Assembly (NCBI RefSeq): GCF_018389385.1
Contig: NZ_CP062698.1
Location: 4,062,667 to 4,126,666 of the forward strand
Source: Anthocerotibacter panamensis C109
GTDB lineage: Bacteria; Cyanobacteriota; Cyanobacteriia; Gloeobacterales; Anthocerotibacteraceae
Length of the DNA: 64,000 nt
Direction of reading: 5' to 3'
Below the pieces are notes generated by a model that worked only from the letters and a program-made list of their open reading frames with translations, made no database searches and was not told where the DNA came from. This document shows, one piece after another, positions 54,009-62,632 of the stretch (position 1 is the stretch's first letter; each line of letters starts with the position of its first letter). The position numbers and the translations under genes were made by a program.

Positions 54009-55727
54009 CTAAAAGAGGAAGTAACGCTGGGCCATGGGCAGGACCGTGGCCGGTTCACAGGTGAGCACTTCGCCATTGACACTGACGGCGTAGGTCTCGG
54101 GGTTGACATGAATCTGGGGGGTCGCATCGTTGAGTTTGAGGTCTTGCTTGCCCATCGCGCGGCACCCCATGACGGCCATGACGGGTTTGGTGAGTCCAAG
54201 TTTTGCCGGGAGCCCGGATTCGACAGCTACCCGAGACATAAACAGCAGACTTGATTCGGTCAAAGCTCGCCCATAGCTCCCAAACATGGGCCGGGGGAAG
54301 ACGGGCTGGGGGGTGGGAATCGAAGCGTTGGGGTCGCCCATCTGTGCGTAGGCAATAAAACCGCCCTTGAGGACCAACTCCGGCTTGACCCCAAAAAACT
54401 GGGGACGCCACAGGCACAAGTCCGCCCATTTGCCCACTTCAACAGAACCGACGATAGGACTGATGCCATGGGTTAAGGCTGGGTTGATGGTGTACTTGGC
54501 GACGTAGCGTTTGGCGCGGAAGTTATCGTTGCGGGTGCTGTCCTCGGGCAAGGGGCCGCGCTGACGCTTCATCTTATCGGCGGTCTGCCAAGTACGTAGG
54601 ATCACCTCACCTATGCGGCCCATCGCCTGGGAGTCAGAGGAGAGCATGGAGAAGACCCCCAAATCGTGGAGGATGTCCTCGGCAGCAATGGTCTGGGGGC
54701 GGATACGCGACTCGGCAAAGGCAATGTCCTCCGGGACGGACCGGCTCAGGTGATGGCAGACCATGAGCATGTCTAGGTGCTCTTCGATGGTATTGATGGT
54801 GAAAGGCCGGGTCGGGTTGGTCGAACTCGGCAAGACATTGGGTTCGGCGGCCATGCGAATAATATCTGGAGCATGACCGCCTCCGGCGCCCTCGGTATGA
54901 AAAGTGTGGATGGTGCGACCGTTGATCGCGCCAATGGAGTCCTCGACAAACCCGGATTCGTTGAGGGTGTCGGTGTGGATCGTAGCCTGAATGTCGTATT
55001 CGTCGCAGACCCGCAGACAGGTGTCGATGACAGCGGGCGTCGTACCCCAGTCCTCGTGCATCTTAAGGCCGCAGGCTCCACCTTGGACCTGCTCATGGAG
55101 TGCAGCGGGTAGCGCACTGTTACCCTTACCAAAGAAGCCCAGATTGACGGGGAAAGCCTCGGCACTCTGGTACATCCGGGCTAGATTCCAGGCTCCAGGG
55201 GTACAGGTAGTAGCGTTGGTCCCCGTGGCAGGGCCGGTTCCGCCGCCCATAAGGGTGGTCACGCCTGAGGCGAGGGCATATTCGCAGAGTTGAGGACAGA
55301 TGAAGTGGACATGCGTATCGATGCCCCCAGCGGTGACAATCTGGTTCTCTCCTGCAATCACCTCAGTAGATGCGCCGATGACCATACCCGGTGTCACACC
55401 CGGTTGAATATTCGGATTCCCAGCCTTGCCAATCCCGGCGATGCGCCCGTCACGGATACCGATATCGGCCTTGACGATGCCCCACCAATCGAGGATCAAG
55501 GCGTTGGTGATGACCACATCCAAAGCCCCGGTGGCCCGAGTGGCGGTCGGGTCTTGGGCCATGCCGTCGCGGATCGTCTTGCCTCCGCCAAATTTGACTT
55601 CCTCACCGTAGGTGGTGTAGTCCCGCTCTACTTCGATGATGAGTTCGGTATCAGCCAGCCGGATGCGGTCTCCGGTAGTGGGTCCGTAGAGAGAAGCGTA
55701 CTTGCTGCGGGGGATGCGTAGGGTCAT
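54009..55727 (-). CDS. ureC: Urease alpha subunit
   Basis: The catalytic subunit of urease, hydrolysing urea to ammonia and carbamate. At 572 residues it is full length. Nickel ligands and active-site residues are visible in '[13 protein letters not shown]' near 135, the carbamylated lysine in '[12 protein letters not shown]' near 220, '[11 protein letters not shown]', and the flap histidine in '[16 protein letters not shown]'. ureE follows within two bases. The beta and gamma subunits and ureD, F and G are not in this window, so the system is dispersed in the genome. It is divergent from a small gene and rpiA. Confidence 0.97.
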   Translation of the reverse strand: MTLRIPRSKYASLYGPTTGDRIRLADTELIIEVERDYTTYGEEVKFGGGKTIRDGMAQDPTATRATGALDVVITNALILDWWGIVKADIGIRDGRIAGIGKAGNPNIQPGVTPGMVIGASTEVIAGENQIVTAGGIDTHVHFICPQLCEYALASGVTTLMGGGTGPATGTNATTCTPGAWNLARMYQSAEAFPVNLGFFGKGNSALPAALHEQVQGGACGLKMHEDWGTTPAVIDTCLRVCDEYDIQATIHTDTLNESGFVEDSIGAINGRTIHTFHTEGAGGGHAPDIIRMAAEPNVLPSSTNPTRPFTINTIEEHLDMLMVCHHLSRSVPEDIAFAESRIRPQTIAAEDILHDLGVFSMLSSDSQAMGRIGEVILRTWQTADKMKRQRGPLPEDSTRNDNFRAKRYVAKYTINPALTHGISPIVGSVEVGKWADLCLWRPQFFGVKPELVLKGGFIAYAQMGDPNASIPTPQPVFPRPMFGSYGRALTESSLLFMSRVAVESGLPAKLGLTKPVMAVMGCRAMGKQDLKLNDATPQIHVNPETYAVSVNGEVLTCEPATVLPMAQRYFLF

Positions 55728-55795
55728 GGGTAGTTCTCGTGTAGGCTTCGTCCCATGGTGCTACTCTACCAGCAAAGCTAGCTAAGGACAGAGCC

Positions 55796-55942
55796 ATGAG
55801 TAAACTCGGCAGTATTGATTTGGACCAGCAGATGGTTATGGTCTATCGCAGCGAACAGGGAGCCGTTGGCTGGTACTCATGGGACTGTAAATCCCCTGTG
55901 TGGTGGAATCGCTCAAGCATTCCTATTGATCCCGAAGTGTAG
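55796..55942 (+). CDS. Small protein of 48 residues, unknown
   Basis: A short frame with a good ribosome-binding site (AAGGA about eight bases before ATG 55796), ending 30 bases before rpiA on the same strand. The product is rich in Trp ('GWYSWDCKSPVWWNRSSIPI'), has no membrane segment, and matches no family I know. It is divergent from ureC across 68 bases. Its placement and ribosome-binding site suggest a real, co-transcribed gene. Homologues would be needed to confirm it. Confidence 0.5.
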   Translation: MSKLGSIDLDQQMVMVYRSEQGAVGWYSWDCKSPVWWNRSSIPIDPEV

Positions 55943-55972
55943 GAGGATGGGTCTGAGTAACTAGAGGAGCCC

Positions 55973-56677
55973 ATGGACCGCAAAGAATTGATCCGGCAGA
56001 TGAAACAGCAGGTGGGCATTGCTGCGGCCCAACGAGTACAGGATGGAATGATTGTGGGGCTCGGTACAGGTTCGACCGCAGCCTTTGCCATCAGTGAATT
56101 GGGCCGCCGCCAACGAGAAGAGGGCCTCAAGATTTTGGGTGTGCCGACTTCCTTCTCCGCCGCTGTTCAAGCCAAACAAGAGGGCTTGGAGCTTCGGACC
56201 TTTGACCAAATTGACCAAATTGACCTCGCTATTGATGGTGCAGACGAGGTAGACCCCCACAAAAACCTGATCAAAGGCGGCGGGGCGGCGCACACGCTGG
56301 AGAAGATCGTAGACGGGTGGGCGGATACGTTTCTTGTGGTTGTCGATGAGAGCAAGTTGGTGGAGCATTTGGGGGCATTTCCCCTCCCCGTAGAAGTGTT
56401 GCCCGTCGCAGTCTATGCCGTCATGGAGCAGCTGACCAAACTAGGGGGCATTCCTCAGATTCGCCTAGGCGTCAAAAAAGATGGCCCCGTCATCACCGAT
56501 CACGGGAACTTTGTCCTAGACGTACAATTCCCCAATATCCCCGATCCCCCAAAGCTAGAACAAACCATCAACAACCTACCCGGAGTCTTGGAGAACGGGC
56601 TTTTTGTAAACTTGGCTGACGAAATTTTGATTGGTCGCCTCCAGGGGGAGACCATCGAAATTATTTCTCAGGTGTAG
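55973..56677 (+). CDS. rpiA: Ribose-5-phosphate isomerase A
   Basis: Interconverts ribose 5-phosphate and ribulose 5-phosphate in the pentose phosphate and Calvin cycles. The 234-residue protein shows '[17 protein letters not shown]' near residue 28, '[20 protein letters not shown]' near 85 with the catalytic residues, and '[13 protein letters not shown]'. '[18 protein letters not shown]' closes it. GAGGAG lies just before ATG 55973. Length is normal. Confidence 0.97.
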   Translation: MDRKELIRQMKQQVGIAAAQRVQDGMIVGLGTGSTAAFAISELGRRQREEGLKILGVPTSFSAAVQAKQEGLELRTFDQIDQIDLAIDGADEVDPHKNLIKGGGAAHTLEKIVDGWADTFLVVVDESKLVEHLGAFPLPVEVLPVAVYAVMEQLTKLGGIPQIRLGVKKDGPVITDHGNFVLDVQFPNIPDPPKLEQTINNLPGVLENGLFVNLADEILIGRLQGETIEIISQV

Positions 56678-56799
56678 CGCTTTACTCAACCGGTAGCCCA
56701 CCTAAGAGACACGCTCCCCATTTTTAGAAAGGGTTGGGATTCGCCCCCTAAGGTTAGGCTTTGGATTACCATAGACAGGGTAAACAGAGCAAACAAACC

Positions 56800-57273
56800 G
56801 TGGTTGCAGAACTTTCATCTATTGAGCGCACTGATTATGTGGTGGTGGGTATAGCCGCCTGCCAGCGCCGCAATGCCGAGGGCAAGGCTGAACCCATCTA
56901 CGTCCTAGAGCCCATCCCTGCCACAGCCCTAGAGGCGATGACTATTGGTTTGCGGACGAGCTTCCTCAAAGTTCTCGCCACTACCTACGGAGCATTATTG
57001 GTCGAGCATCAGCTTGTTGTCCCCCCCGAATTGAGCCGCGAAGACCTAGAAATCGGCCAAGACTTTGTGGAACGGATCAACGCAGCTACCCGCACCTATA
57101 AAGCCAAGCCTCATCTGCGGTCCCTGCCGATGGGTATAGTCTGCACGCCGGACACCCTAACTCCCTTGCAGCTCAATTATGCTGATGAGATCAAGCGGCT
57201 TTTTGGGATCAAGCATGTGGTGAGTGACAGCGACAATGTCAAGCAGCACGCCCACACGCATAAAGTACTCTAA
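56800..57273 (+). CDS. Conserved cyanobacterial protein of unknown function
   Basis: A 157-residue soluble protein starting 'MVAELSSIERTDYVVVGIAA' if GTG 56800 is used; the frame is open back to TTG 56761, which would add 13 residues. 'PIYVLEPIPATALEAM' and the late 'ARTYKAKPHLR'-like segment ('AATRTYKAKPHLRSLPMG') resemble a family I recall from cyanobacteria, without known function. It ends nine bases before the proteasome-like gene, suggesting a two-gene operon. Confidence 0.7.
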   Translation: MVAELSSIERTDYVVVGIAACQRRNAEGKAEPIYVLEPIPATALEAMTIGLRTSFLKVLATTYGALLVEHQLVVPPELSREDLEIGQDFVERINAATRTYKAKPHLRSLPMGIVCTPDTLTPLQLNYADEIKRLFGIKHVVSDSDNVKQHAHTHKVL

Positions 57274-57282
57274 AGCCCGCCT

Positions 57283-58011
57283 GTGACCATCATTCTGACC
57301 TTTAAGGTAGCAGAGGGAACGGTTCTGGCAACCGACAGCCGGCTTACCATCCTTGAAGACCAACGGGTGGTCTATACCTCCGACAGCCATACCAAGCTTT
57401 TTGCCTTGGGGAAGCGGATGGGGGTCATGACCTGTGGCTCGGGGTTTTTAGGGGGGCGGGCGGCGGGCACTTGGGTGCGGGAATTTCAGGCTGAGCACCA
57501 TGTCTGGGGGACAGTGAAAACGACGGCTCAGGCATTCCTAGACTTTTTGCCCCCAGCAGACGGCGGTTCGGCGACGTTTGTACTCACGGGGTTCGATGAC
57601 CACGCTCAGGATGGCTTCGCCGCCCATATCTACAAGCTCAATATTTTCCCAGATGGCGACAAGTTTTTCTTTGACCTCTGCGATTCGGTGAGCTTTTGGG
57701 ACGGCGAGTTTGAGGGGCTCACCCGCTTGTTGTTAGGGCGCTCTGCGGTCTACACCCAGCTCATTGCCCGCGACCTACAAGGCGAGCAACGGGTCCAGGA
57801 AGCAGACCAAATCGGGCGTGCTGCCATGCGTATCCCCTACTACGCCATGAGCCTCCAAGCAGGCGTCAACTTCGCCCGCTTCTTGATCAATCTCCAGATC
57901 CAATACCAGCAATACACCTCCGAGCCCCAAAGTTGTGGGGGTCCGGTGGATATCGCCGTGATTACCCCAGATGCAGGATTTCAGTGGATAGACTGCAAAA
58001 CTCTGTCCTGA
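57283..58011 (+). CDS. Proteasome-like Ntn hydrolase (HslV/Anbu-like fold)
   Basis: A 242-residue protein. After removal of the initiator Met, Thr1 would be N-terminal. The sequence then runs 'TIILTFKVAEGTVLATDSRL', placing Asp at position 17 and Arg at 19. That is the spacing of the proteasome, HslV and Anbu catalytic Thr1/Asp17. A lysine in 'SDSHTKLFALG' at position 37 can take the Lys33 role. A glycine-rich segment 'MTCGSGFLGGR' follows, as in the family. Its ATPase partner, if any, is not nearby. The start is GTG 57283, without a strong ribosome-binding site. Function, peptidase or not, is untested. Confidence 0.6.
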   Translation: MTIILTFKVAEGTVLATDSRLTILEDQRVVYTSDSHTKLFALGKRMGVMTCGSGFLGGRAAGTWVREFQAEHHVWGTVKTTAQAFLDFLPPADGGSATFVLTGFDDHAQDGFAAHIYKLNIFPDGDKFFFDLCDSVSFWDGEFEGLTRLLLGRSAVYTQLIARDLQGEQRVQEADQIGRAAMRIPYYAMSLQAGVNFARFLINLQIQYQQYTSEPQSCGGPVDIAVITPDAGFQWIDCKTLS

Positions 58012-58060
58012 AAGCTCTTCAGCCTTATTAGCACGGTGAACCAGTGGAAGTTTTTGCCTA

Positions 58061-58750
58061 TTACGGAACGTAATAGACGCCAGGGAAAGGGTTTAAGACC
58101 GGGGGAGCCGGGAAGGAGAAAACGCGGCTATTGAGGACCGAAGGAGTCGCGACTAAAGGGGACGAGAAGGGATAGACGCGGCGATAACGCGAGGAGGGCG
58201 TGTAGGAATAGCCCACGACGTAGCGGGAATTGCGCTGGGTTTCCTCCTCCTGGGCGCGCAGTTGGTCGCGCTGCTGTTGTTGTTGGACCTCGCGCTGCTG
58301 GGCTTCCTGGTCCTGCTGTTGTGTGAATTGATTGGCTTTGGCCTGATTGAGCGCAAGGGTGAGGGTCTGTTGATATTCCTGTAGTTTAGGTGCAGCGGCT
58401 TCGCGCAGGAGTGGAGCGGCTTCTTGGTTGATTTGACTGACCTCCTGAGGCGTCAAGCCCGGAGCCCGCAATTGGCTGATATATACATTGAGGACAGGAG
58501 CGACATTCTCCAACACAGGTAGGCTGGAGCGGTCATAGCGGTTTTGGTCCTTTACCCGGACGAAGGCGGGCGGGCGATTTTTGGCTGGAGTTCCGCGCCC
58601 TGACCGGATACCCTCGTCTAGAAGTTGCGCTTCTTGCCGCGTGAGATTACCACGATTTACCTGTTGGGCCAGCCATGGGGGCATAGCTAGGACCGGGGCC
58701 ACAGGCAAGAGTAGGTACACTGTCAGGAATGACCACCGCAAATAAGACAT
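58061..58750 (-). CDS. Secreted protein with Gln-rich coiled coil
   Basis: A 229-residue exported protein of unknown function. The signal peptide is about 1-22 ('LTVYLLLPVAPVLA'). The middle contains a Gln/Glu-rich helix (about 125-170, long runs of Gln) predicted to be coiled coil, and the C terminus is rich in Pro, Ser, Tyr and Arg ('SRYVVGYSYTPSSRYRRVYP'). No family is recognised. It starts at ATG 58750 and is divergent from nuiA. Such proteins are often envelope-associated. Confidence 0.7.
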   Translation of the reverse strand: MSYLRWSFLTVYLLLPVAPVLAMPPWLAQQVNRGNLTRQEAQLLDEGIRSGRGTPAKNRPPAFVRVKDQNRYDRSSLPVLENVAPVLNVYISQLRAPGLTPQEVSQINQEAAPLLREAAAPKLQEYQQTLTLALNQAKANQFTQQQDQEAQQREVQQQQQRDQLRAQEEETQRNSRYVVGYSYTPSSRYRRVYPFSSPLVATPSVLNSRVFSFPAPPVLNPFPGVYYVP

Positions 58751-58871
58751 CTTTAAAGCCTCCCTGGGAATATCCTAAACCAAACTCCTGTTTCCGATGA
58801 GCATTAAATTTTACAAACCTCGGTGCAGGGATAGGCACGCGGTAAATTGAGAAAGAATTCTTTATTTTGCC

Positions 58872-59276
58872 ATGACCCACCCTGAGCCTCCTTCTGTCGC
58901 GACGGTCCTCGAACAAGCTAGTGCTGGACTGTTGTGGATGAGCGAGTCGGAATATCCCTTTGAGGTCTTTGTCTGGGACACAGAGGAGCTGACGCCCGCG
59001 CAATTGCTTGCTCGCACCGACCATCCCGAGGGTACCGCGCTTCAGATCACCGATTTGGACACGTTCTTCGCTGAGGCAACCCGTGCTCAGGATTGGCATG
59101 GACCTGAAGAGGAGGCCACGGTGGGGCGCTACCGGCAATTGGTGCAGACTCTCCAGGCAAACCTCACAGACCTCCAGGTCTACCGTGTGGGCGAAGTTGA
59201 GTGTGCGGTCTATATCGTCGGCAAAACCCCTGAGGGCACCTTAGCAGGGCTGGCGACCAAGATGGTCGAGACGTGA
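58872..59276 (+). CDS. nuiA: NuiA family nuclease inhibitor
   Basis: NuiA of Anabaena binds and blocks the non-specific sugar nuclease NucA in the cytoplasm. The 134-residue protein here matches that family through 'ASAGLLWMSESEYPFEVFVW' near residue 16, 'FFAEATRAQDW', 'LTDLQVYRVGEVECAVYIVG' and the C-terminal 'LAGLATKMVET'. There is no signal peptide, as expected for a cytoplasmic inhibitor. It abuts, tail to tail with no gap, a NucA-type nuclease gene on the other strand. That makes the pair functionally credible. Confidence 0.9.
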   Translation: MTHPEPPSVATVLEQASAGLLWMSESEYPFEVFVWDTEELTPAQLLARTDHPEGTALQITDLDTFFAEATRAQDWHGPEEEATVGRYRQLVQTLQANLTDLQVYRVGEVECAVYIVGKTPEGTLAGLATKMVET

Positions 59277-60254
59277 TTATGGGTCCACCTTGCGCTCTAG
59301 CCCCCGCTGAATATCTTTGGGTACCTTGGCGAGCAGATCGTAGCCAGTCGCCTTTTCAATCTGGTCCACAGCGACTCGGTATTGTGTCCAGTTATTGTTG
59401 CGGATGCCCAAGGTGTTGGGCATGTCCACGGCAATGATCCGGGTTTTGGCGGTGACGCCCTGGAGCCCTAATCCTGGACGGTCTAGGACTACGACTACTT
59501 TCCAGTTACGGGCAGGGACCGAGATTCTCCCCCCGTCTATCGTTTCTTTTTCGCCCGTCACCCCGGCGATGATGTAGAGTTCCTTGCCCTGAGCCGCCAG
59601 ATCTCGCGAATAGCTCTCCAGCTTCTCCCACGGTCCCCGGTTGAGGTCAGGGGTCTGAGGGATCATATTGGTCATAAAAAACGTGGCGGAATTGTCGGCT
59701 GGGCTGCGCGTCCGGTCGGCGGAAGGGCATTGATGGCCCCGGTCATAACCTGTGCCGGTGTAGTCGGAGGGCGTAACCGCATAAAATCCCTGGGGTAGCG
59801 TGTCGTCGGGTCGGAAGTCGTTTTGACGGTCAGCCTGCCCAATCCAGGATTGATTTAACTGCCACGCGACCCAGTTGGGGATGCCTTTGGTTCGGTTGTA
59901 GGACAGGGTGTACTGGGGCTTGACCATCAGGTAGTTGTCGGGGTTGTCGGGGGTAGCCCCACTGGGATTCCCCAAAGCCAAGACCTCTGCCGGAGTGGTG
60001 GGGACGATAGAGGCGGTAGTCGCGTCTGCCTTACGTCGGGGCTTTTTGCGAAGTACATAGACATTGAAAGTTTCCTTACAGGCATAGCCGTCCCCGTCAG
60101 CGTCTAGATAGGTTGCCCCGTCTTTATAGGCTTGGGCTACTTCTTTAGCGGATTTGAAATCGGTGCAGCGCAGCCGGGAAGACCTTGGGCTGGCACAGGC
60201 GGCGAGGGCGAGGGCGACAAAAAAAAGCAGGAGTGGGTGGCGGGCGGAGGGCAT
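59277..60254 (-). CDS. NucA-type DNA/RNA non-specific endonuclease with excalibur domain (lipoprotein)
   Basis: A 325-residue nuclease. From ATG 60254 it has a lipoprotein signal with 'ALAAC' at about residues 17-21. An excalibur calcium-binding motif ('TYLDADGDGYACKETF') lies near 45-60. The betabetaalpha-metal nuclease domain has the catalytic 'GYDRGHQCPSADRT' and the following metal-site 'TNMIPQTPDLNRGPWEKLE'. The open frame reaches 60428, but this start gives the signal peptide. NucA nucleases degrade extracellular DNA and RNA. The convergent neighbour encodes its likely inhibitor. The excalibur fusion is not the common NucA layout. Confidence 0.85.
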   Translation of the reverse strand: MPSARHPLLLFFVALALAACASPRSSRLRCTDFKSAKEVAQAYKDGATYLDADGDGYACKETFNVYVLRKKPRRKADATTASIVPTTPAEVLALGNPSGATPDNPDNYLMVKPQYTLSYNRTKGIPNWVAWQLNQSWIGQADRQNDFRPDDTLPQGFYAVTPSDYTGTGYDRGHQCPSADRTRSPADNSATFFMTNMIPQTPDLNRGPWEKLESYSRDLAAQGKELYIIAGVTGEKETIDGGRISVPARNWKVVVVLDRPGLGLQGVTAKTRIIAVDMPNTLGIRNNNWTQYRVAVDQIEKATGYDLLAKVPKDIQRGLERKVDP

Positions 60255-60465
60255 GGCACAAGAGAAGTCTGCGCTCTGACTATACGACAGCGAAGCGTGC
60301 TTAAGGTGGCTGGGGCATATTGCAGCTTTGAATTGGCGTTCGAGCGGGAGAATCGCAAGGTCGTGGTCTTTTTTGAGGCTGTGATGTGAGCGAGGACTTC
60401 TAGGGAGAACGACGCGTTCAATCGGCACCGCTCAAACCGGAACAGACTAAAAAACGTTGTAAGAG

Positions 60466-61470
60466 CTAGAGCGTGTCTTCATCTTTAATCTGTTCCCATA
60501 ATGTCTGACGGTCGGTGCGCCGGGAAGCCTGACGGTGGGCCGTAGATAGTTTGAGGACTTGAGGGCGGGTGTTGCGAGGACGGCTCTGCGCTTTGAGGGC
60601 TGCCCCTGAGAGCGGTTGCGCGTCAAGCACTTCACTCAGGAGCACTTGATAGAAGGGGAATCGCTCTAAGTCTGCCTCACGTAGTGCACAGTCTGGCTCA
60701 TCGCGATGGAGGCAATTACGAAACTGGCAGTGACCGAGCCATGGACGAAACTCAGGAAAACAGAAAGCAAGTTGCGCCGCAGTAGCCGTCAGCTCAATCT
60801 GGGAGAAGCCGGGAGTATCTGCAAGTCGGACCTCGCCTGGAAGGGTGAAGAGTTCCACATGGCGCGTGGTATGACGGCCTTGGCCCTGACGCTCGGACAC
60901 CGCGCCCACCCGCAGACTCAGCCCCGGTTGTAGGGCATTGAGCAAGCTGGATTTACCCGCTCCTGAGGGTCCGGCGAGGACAGCTGTACGCTGGCCTAGG
61001 TGCAAGGTCAGCGTATCCAACCCGTAGCCCGTCACTGTCGAGACCGCTACAGGGGGATAACCCCAACGCTTTAAGGTTTCTACTAAGGCAAGCAGCGCTT
61101 CGGGGACGAGCAGATCAATTTTGTTGAGCACCACCAGCGGTACCAGTCCACTCGCCTCAATCTGGACCAGGAAACGGCTGGCAGTCTCCCGCTCGAAATG
61201 GGGCGTTTGGGTGGACAGGACCAGAACGACTAAATCGATGTTGGCAATCGCTGGGCGCACAAGTAGACTTTTGCGGGGGAGGACTTCCTGGATCGCGCCT
61301 TGGTCGCCTTCCTCGGTGGATTCGGAGAGCACTACTTCGTCTCCGACCCAAACTTGCGCCCCGACTTTCTTGAGCCGCGAACGGATTTTGCACAGGCGTC
61401 CCTCAGGCTCGTCGGGAACCTGGACTTGATAGTAGTTGGCTTGGATAGCCGTGACGATCCCCCGAGTCAC
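60466..61470 (-). CDS. rsgA: Ribosome small subunit-dependent GTPase A
   Basis: A circularly permuted GTPase assisting 30S maturation. The 334-residue protein has an OB domain first, then G4 'VVLNKIDLL', G1 'LAGPSGAGKSSLLNAL', G3 'LADTPGFSQ', and a zinc knuckle 'CQFRNCLHRDEPDC' near residue 255. The order G4-G1-G3 is diagnostic. The start is GTG 61470, overlapping the plsY stop as GTGA, with GGAGAAGG just upstream. The long open frame up to 61677 is inside plsY and not used. Its 3' neighbour region is 211 bases long and holds no recognised gene. Confidence 0.95.
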   Translation of the reverse strand: MTRGIVTAIQANYYQVQVPDEPEGRLCKIRSRLKKVGAQVWVGDEVVLSESTEEGDQGAIQEVLPRKSLLVRPAIANIDLVVLVLSTQTPHFERETASRFLVQIEASGLVPLVVLNKIDLLVPEALLALVETLKRWGYPPVAVSTVTGYGLDTLTLHLGQRTAVLAGPSGAGKSSLLNALQPGLSLRVGAVSERQGQGRHTTRHVELFTLPGEVRLADTPGFSQIELTATAAQLAFCFPEFRPWLGHCQFRNCLHRDEPDCALREADLERFPFYQVLLSEVLDAQPLSGAALKAQSRPRNTRPQVLKLSTAHRQASRRTDRQTLWEQIKDEDTL

Positions 61471-62087
61471 GCCTTCTCTCCCAGACGCGGCTCTGTCCCC
61501 TGCACAAGGCGTCCCAGATTGGCCCGATGCCGCCAGACTACATAGAGCCCACCCGCTAAGGCCATGAGTTGGTAGGCCGGGGGTGCCCCAAAAAGGTACA
61601 TAAATACGTTCACACCCAAGCCCCCCAGCACCGAGCCCACCGACACAATCCGGGTCAGAGCAACAGCCAAGCCCCACAAGGCCAAAGTCGCGAGCCCCAC
61701 GCGGAGGTCCACCGCAAAGAGGAGCCCCAAACTCACAGCTACTGATTTGCCGCCCTTACCTTTTAACCAGATTGACCAGCTATGACCGAGGATAGCGAGG
61801 AGCCCTGCACCGACAGCCCACCAGGGACCATAGCCCGTGGATGCCATCCAAATCTGAGCAAGCTTAAGCGCGAGCAAGCCCTTGCCAATATCAAAGAGCA
61901 GGACCGCCAGGGCCGCCCCTTTTCCTACCGTCCTGAGCACATTGGTCGCTCCGCTCGAACCAGAGCCCACTTCAAGAATATTGACGCCCTTCATGTGGCG
62001 CACCAGCAGATACCCGGCGGGAATGGAGCCCAGCAGGTAGGCCACCCCCCATAAAATCAAGCCCAGCCCGATATCGGTCGCCGTCAT
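61467..62087 (-). CDS. plsY: Glycerol-3-phosphate acyltransferase PlsY
   Basis: An integral membrane enzyme that transfers acyl from acyl-phosphate to glycerol 3-phosphate, the first step of phospholipid synthesis. The 206-residue protein has five hydrophobic helices and the PlsY motifs 'LLGSIPAGYLLVR' near residue 20, 'GSGSSGATNVLRTVGK' near 42, and 'WLKGKGGKSVAVSLG' near 107. ATG 62087 starts it. It is translationally coupled to rsgA. The 206-base upstream gap holds a dyad shared with the divergent small gene. Confidence 0.95.
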   Translation of the reverse strand: MTATDIGLGLILWGVAYLLGSIPAGYLLVRHMKGVNILEVGSGSSGATNVLRTVGKGAALAVLLFDIGKGLLALKLAQIWMASTGYGPWWAVGAGLLAILGHSWSIWLKGKGGKSVAVSLGLLFAVDLRVGLATLALWGLAVALTRIVSVGSVLGGLGVNVFMYLFGAPPAYQLMALAGGLYVVWRHRANLGRLVQGTEPRLGEKA

Positions 62088-62208
62088 TGGTCCTCGTTGT
62101 ACGTGCTCTCAGGATAACCCGCCACGACCAGCTACTGCTGGCAAGGCATGGTCTAGCGCACTGTCAGGTTGCCAAGCTCCGGTAACTAACCAGCCTGGAA
62201 CAGTCACC

Positions 62209-62230
62209 TGTATCTTAAAAGAAAGATACA
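62209..62230. promoter_or_regulatory. Operator-like dyad before the 106-residue gene
   Basis: TGTATCTT (62209-62216), spacer AAAAGA, AAGATACA (62223-62230): a perfect 8-base inverted repeat. It lies 64 bases before the GTG at 62294 and 122 bases before plsY. Its size suits a dimeric helix-turn-helix repressor, but no such regulator is seen in the window. Confidence 0.45.
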
Positions 62231-62293
62231 ATGCTGTGCGAACCCTTTTTTATATATGTTTTGACCCCGTCGAAACCATAGGAGCAAACTATC

Positions 62294-62614
62294 GTGTCGA
62301 TATTGTCCGCCCCTCCCGCTCGTGCTTTTATCCATTCGCCTTCTGTGGGCCTTGCGGAGCCTGCCTTCGCCGCTATGGATCTAATAGATGACCATCTCGA
62401 TTCTCTATATCACCAGCAACGCATTCTCGGCTACAACATCGTCGTTATATTGGACGAACATCAGGAACGCGATGAATTGATCCCAGCTCACCTCGCTCGT
62501 GAAGTCACGCTCTCCGCGTTCCCTTACTTGTTCGCTCGCGTTCAGATGCCCGTTCATCCCGAAGTGGATATCGATGACCTTATGCTCCAGCTCTCCGCCG
62601 TTCGCATATCGTAG
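62294..62614 (+). CDS. Hypothetical protein of 106 residues
   Basis: No family is recognised. The product has a low-complexity N terminus ('SAPPARAFIHSPSVGLAEPA'), an acidic middle ('MDLIDDHLDSLYHQQRILGY') and ends 'VDIDDLMLQLSAVRIS'. There is no signal peptide or membrane segment. The start is GTG 62294 with GGAG about nine bases upstream. An 8-base inverted repeat lies just upstream, and the AT-rich partial gene follows convergently after 18 bases, so it may belong to accessory DNA. Confidence 0.6.
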   Translation: MSILSAPPARAFIHSPSVGLAEPAFAAMDLIDDHLDSLYHQQRILGYNIVVILDEHQERDELIPAHLAREVTLSAFPYLFARVQMPVHPEVDIDDLMLQLSAVRIS

Positions 62615-62632
62615 CTGGCTGGGCCTTTGTTG

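Noticed and set aside
60132-60389. Plus-strand frame ending 'VVVFFEAVM'
   Set aside because: Most of it is antisense to the nuclease gene, and the free 3' part is only about 30 codons without a ribosome-binding site.
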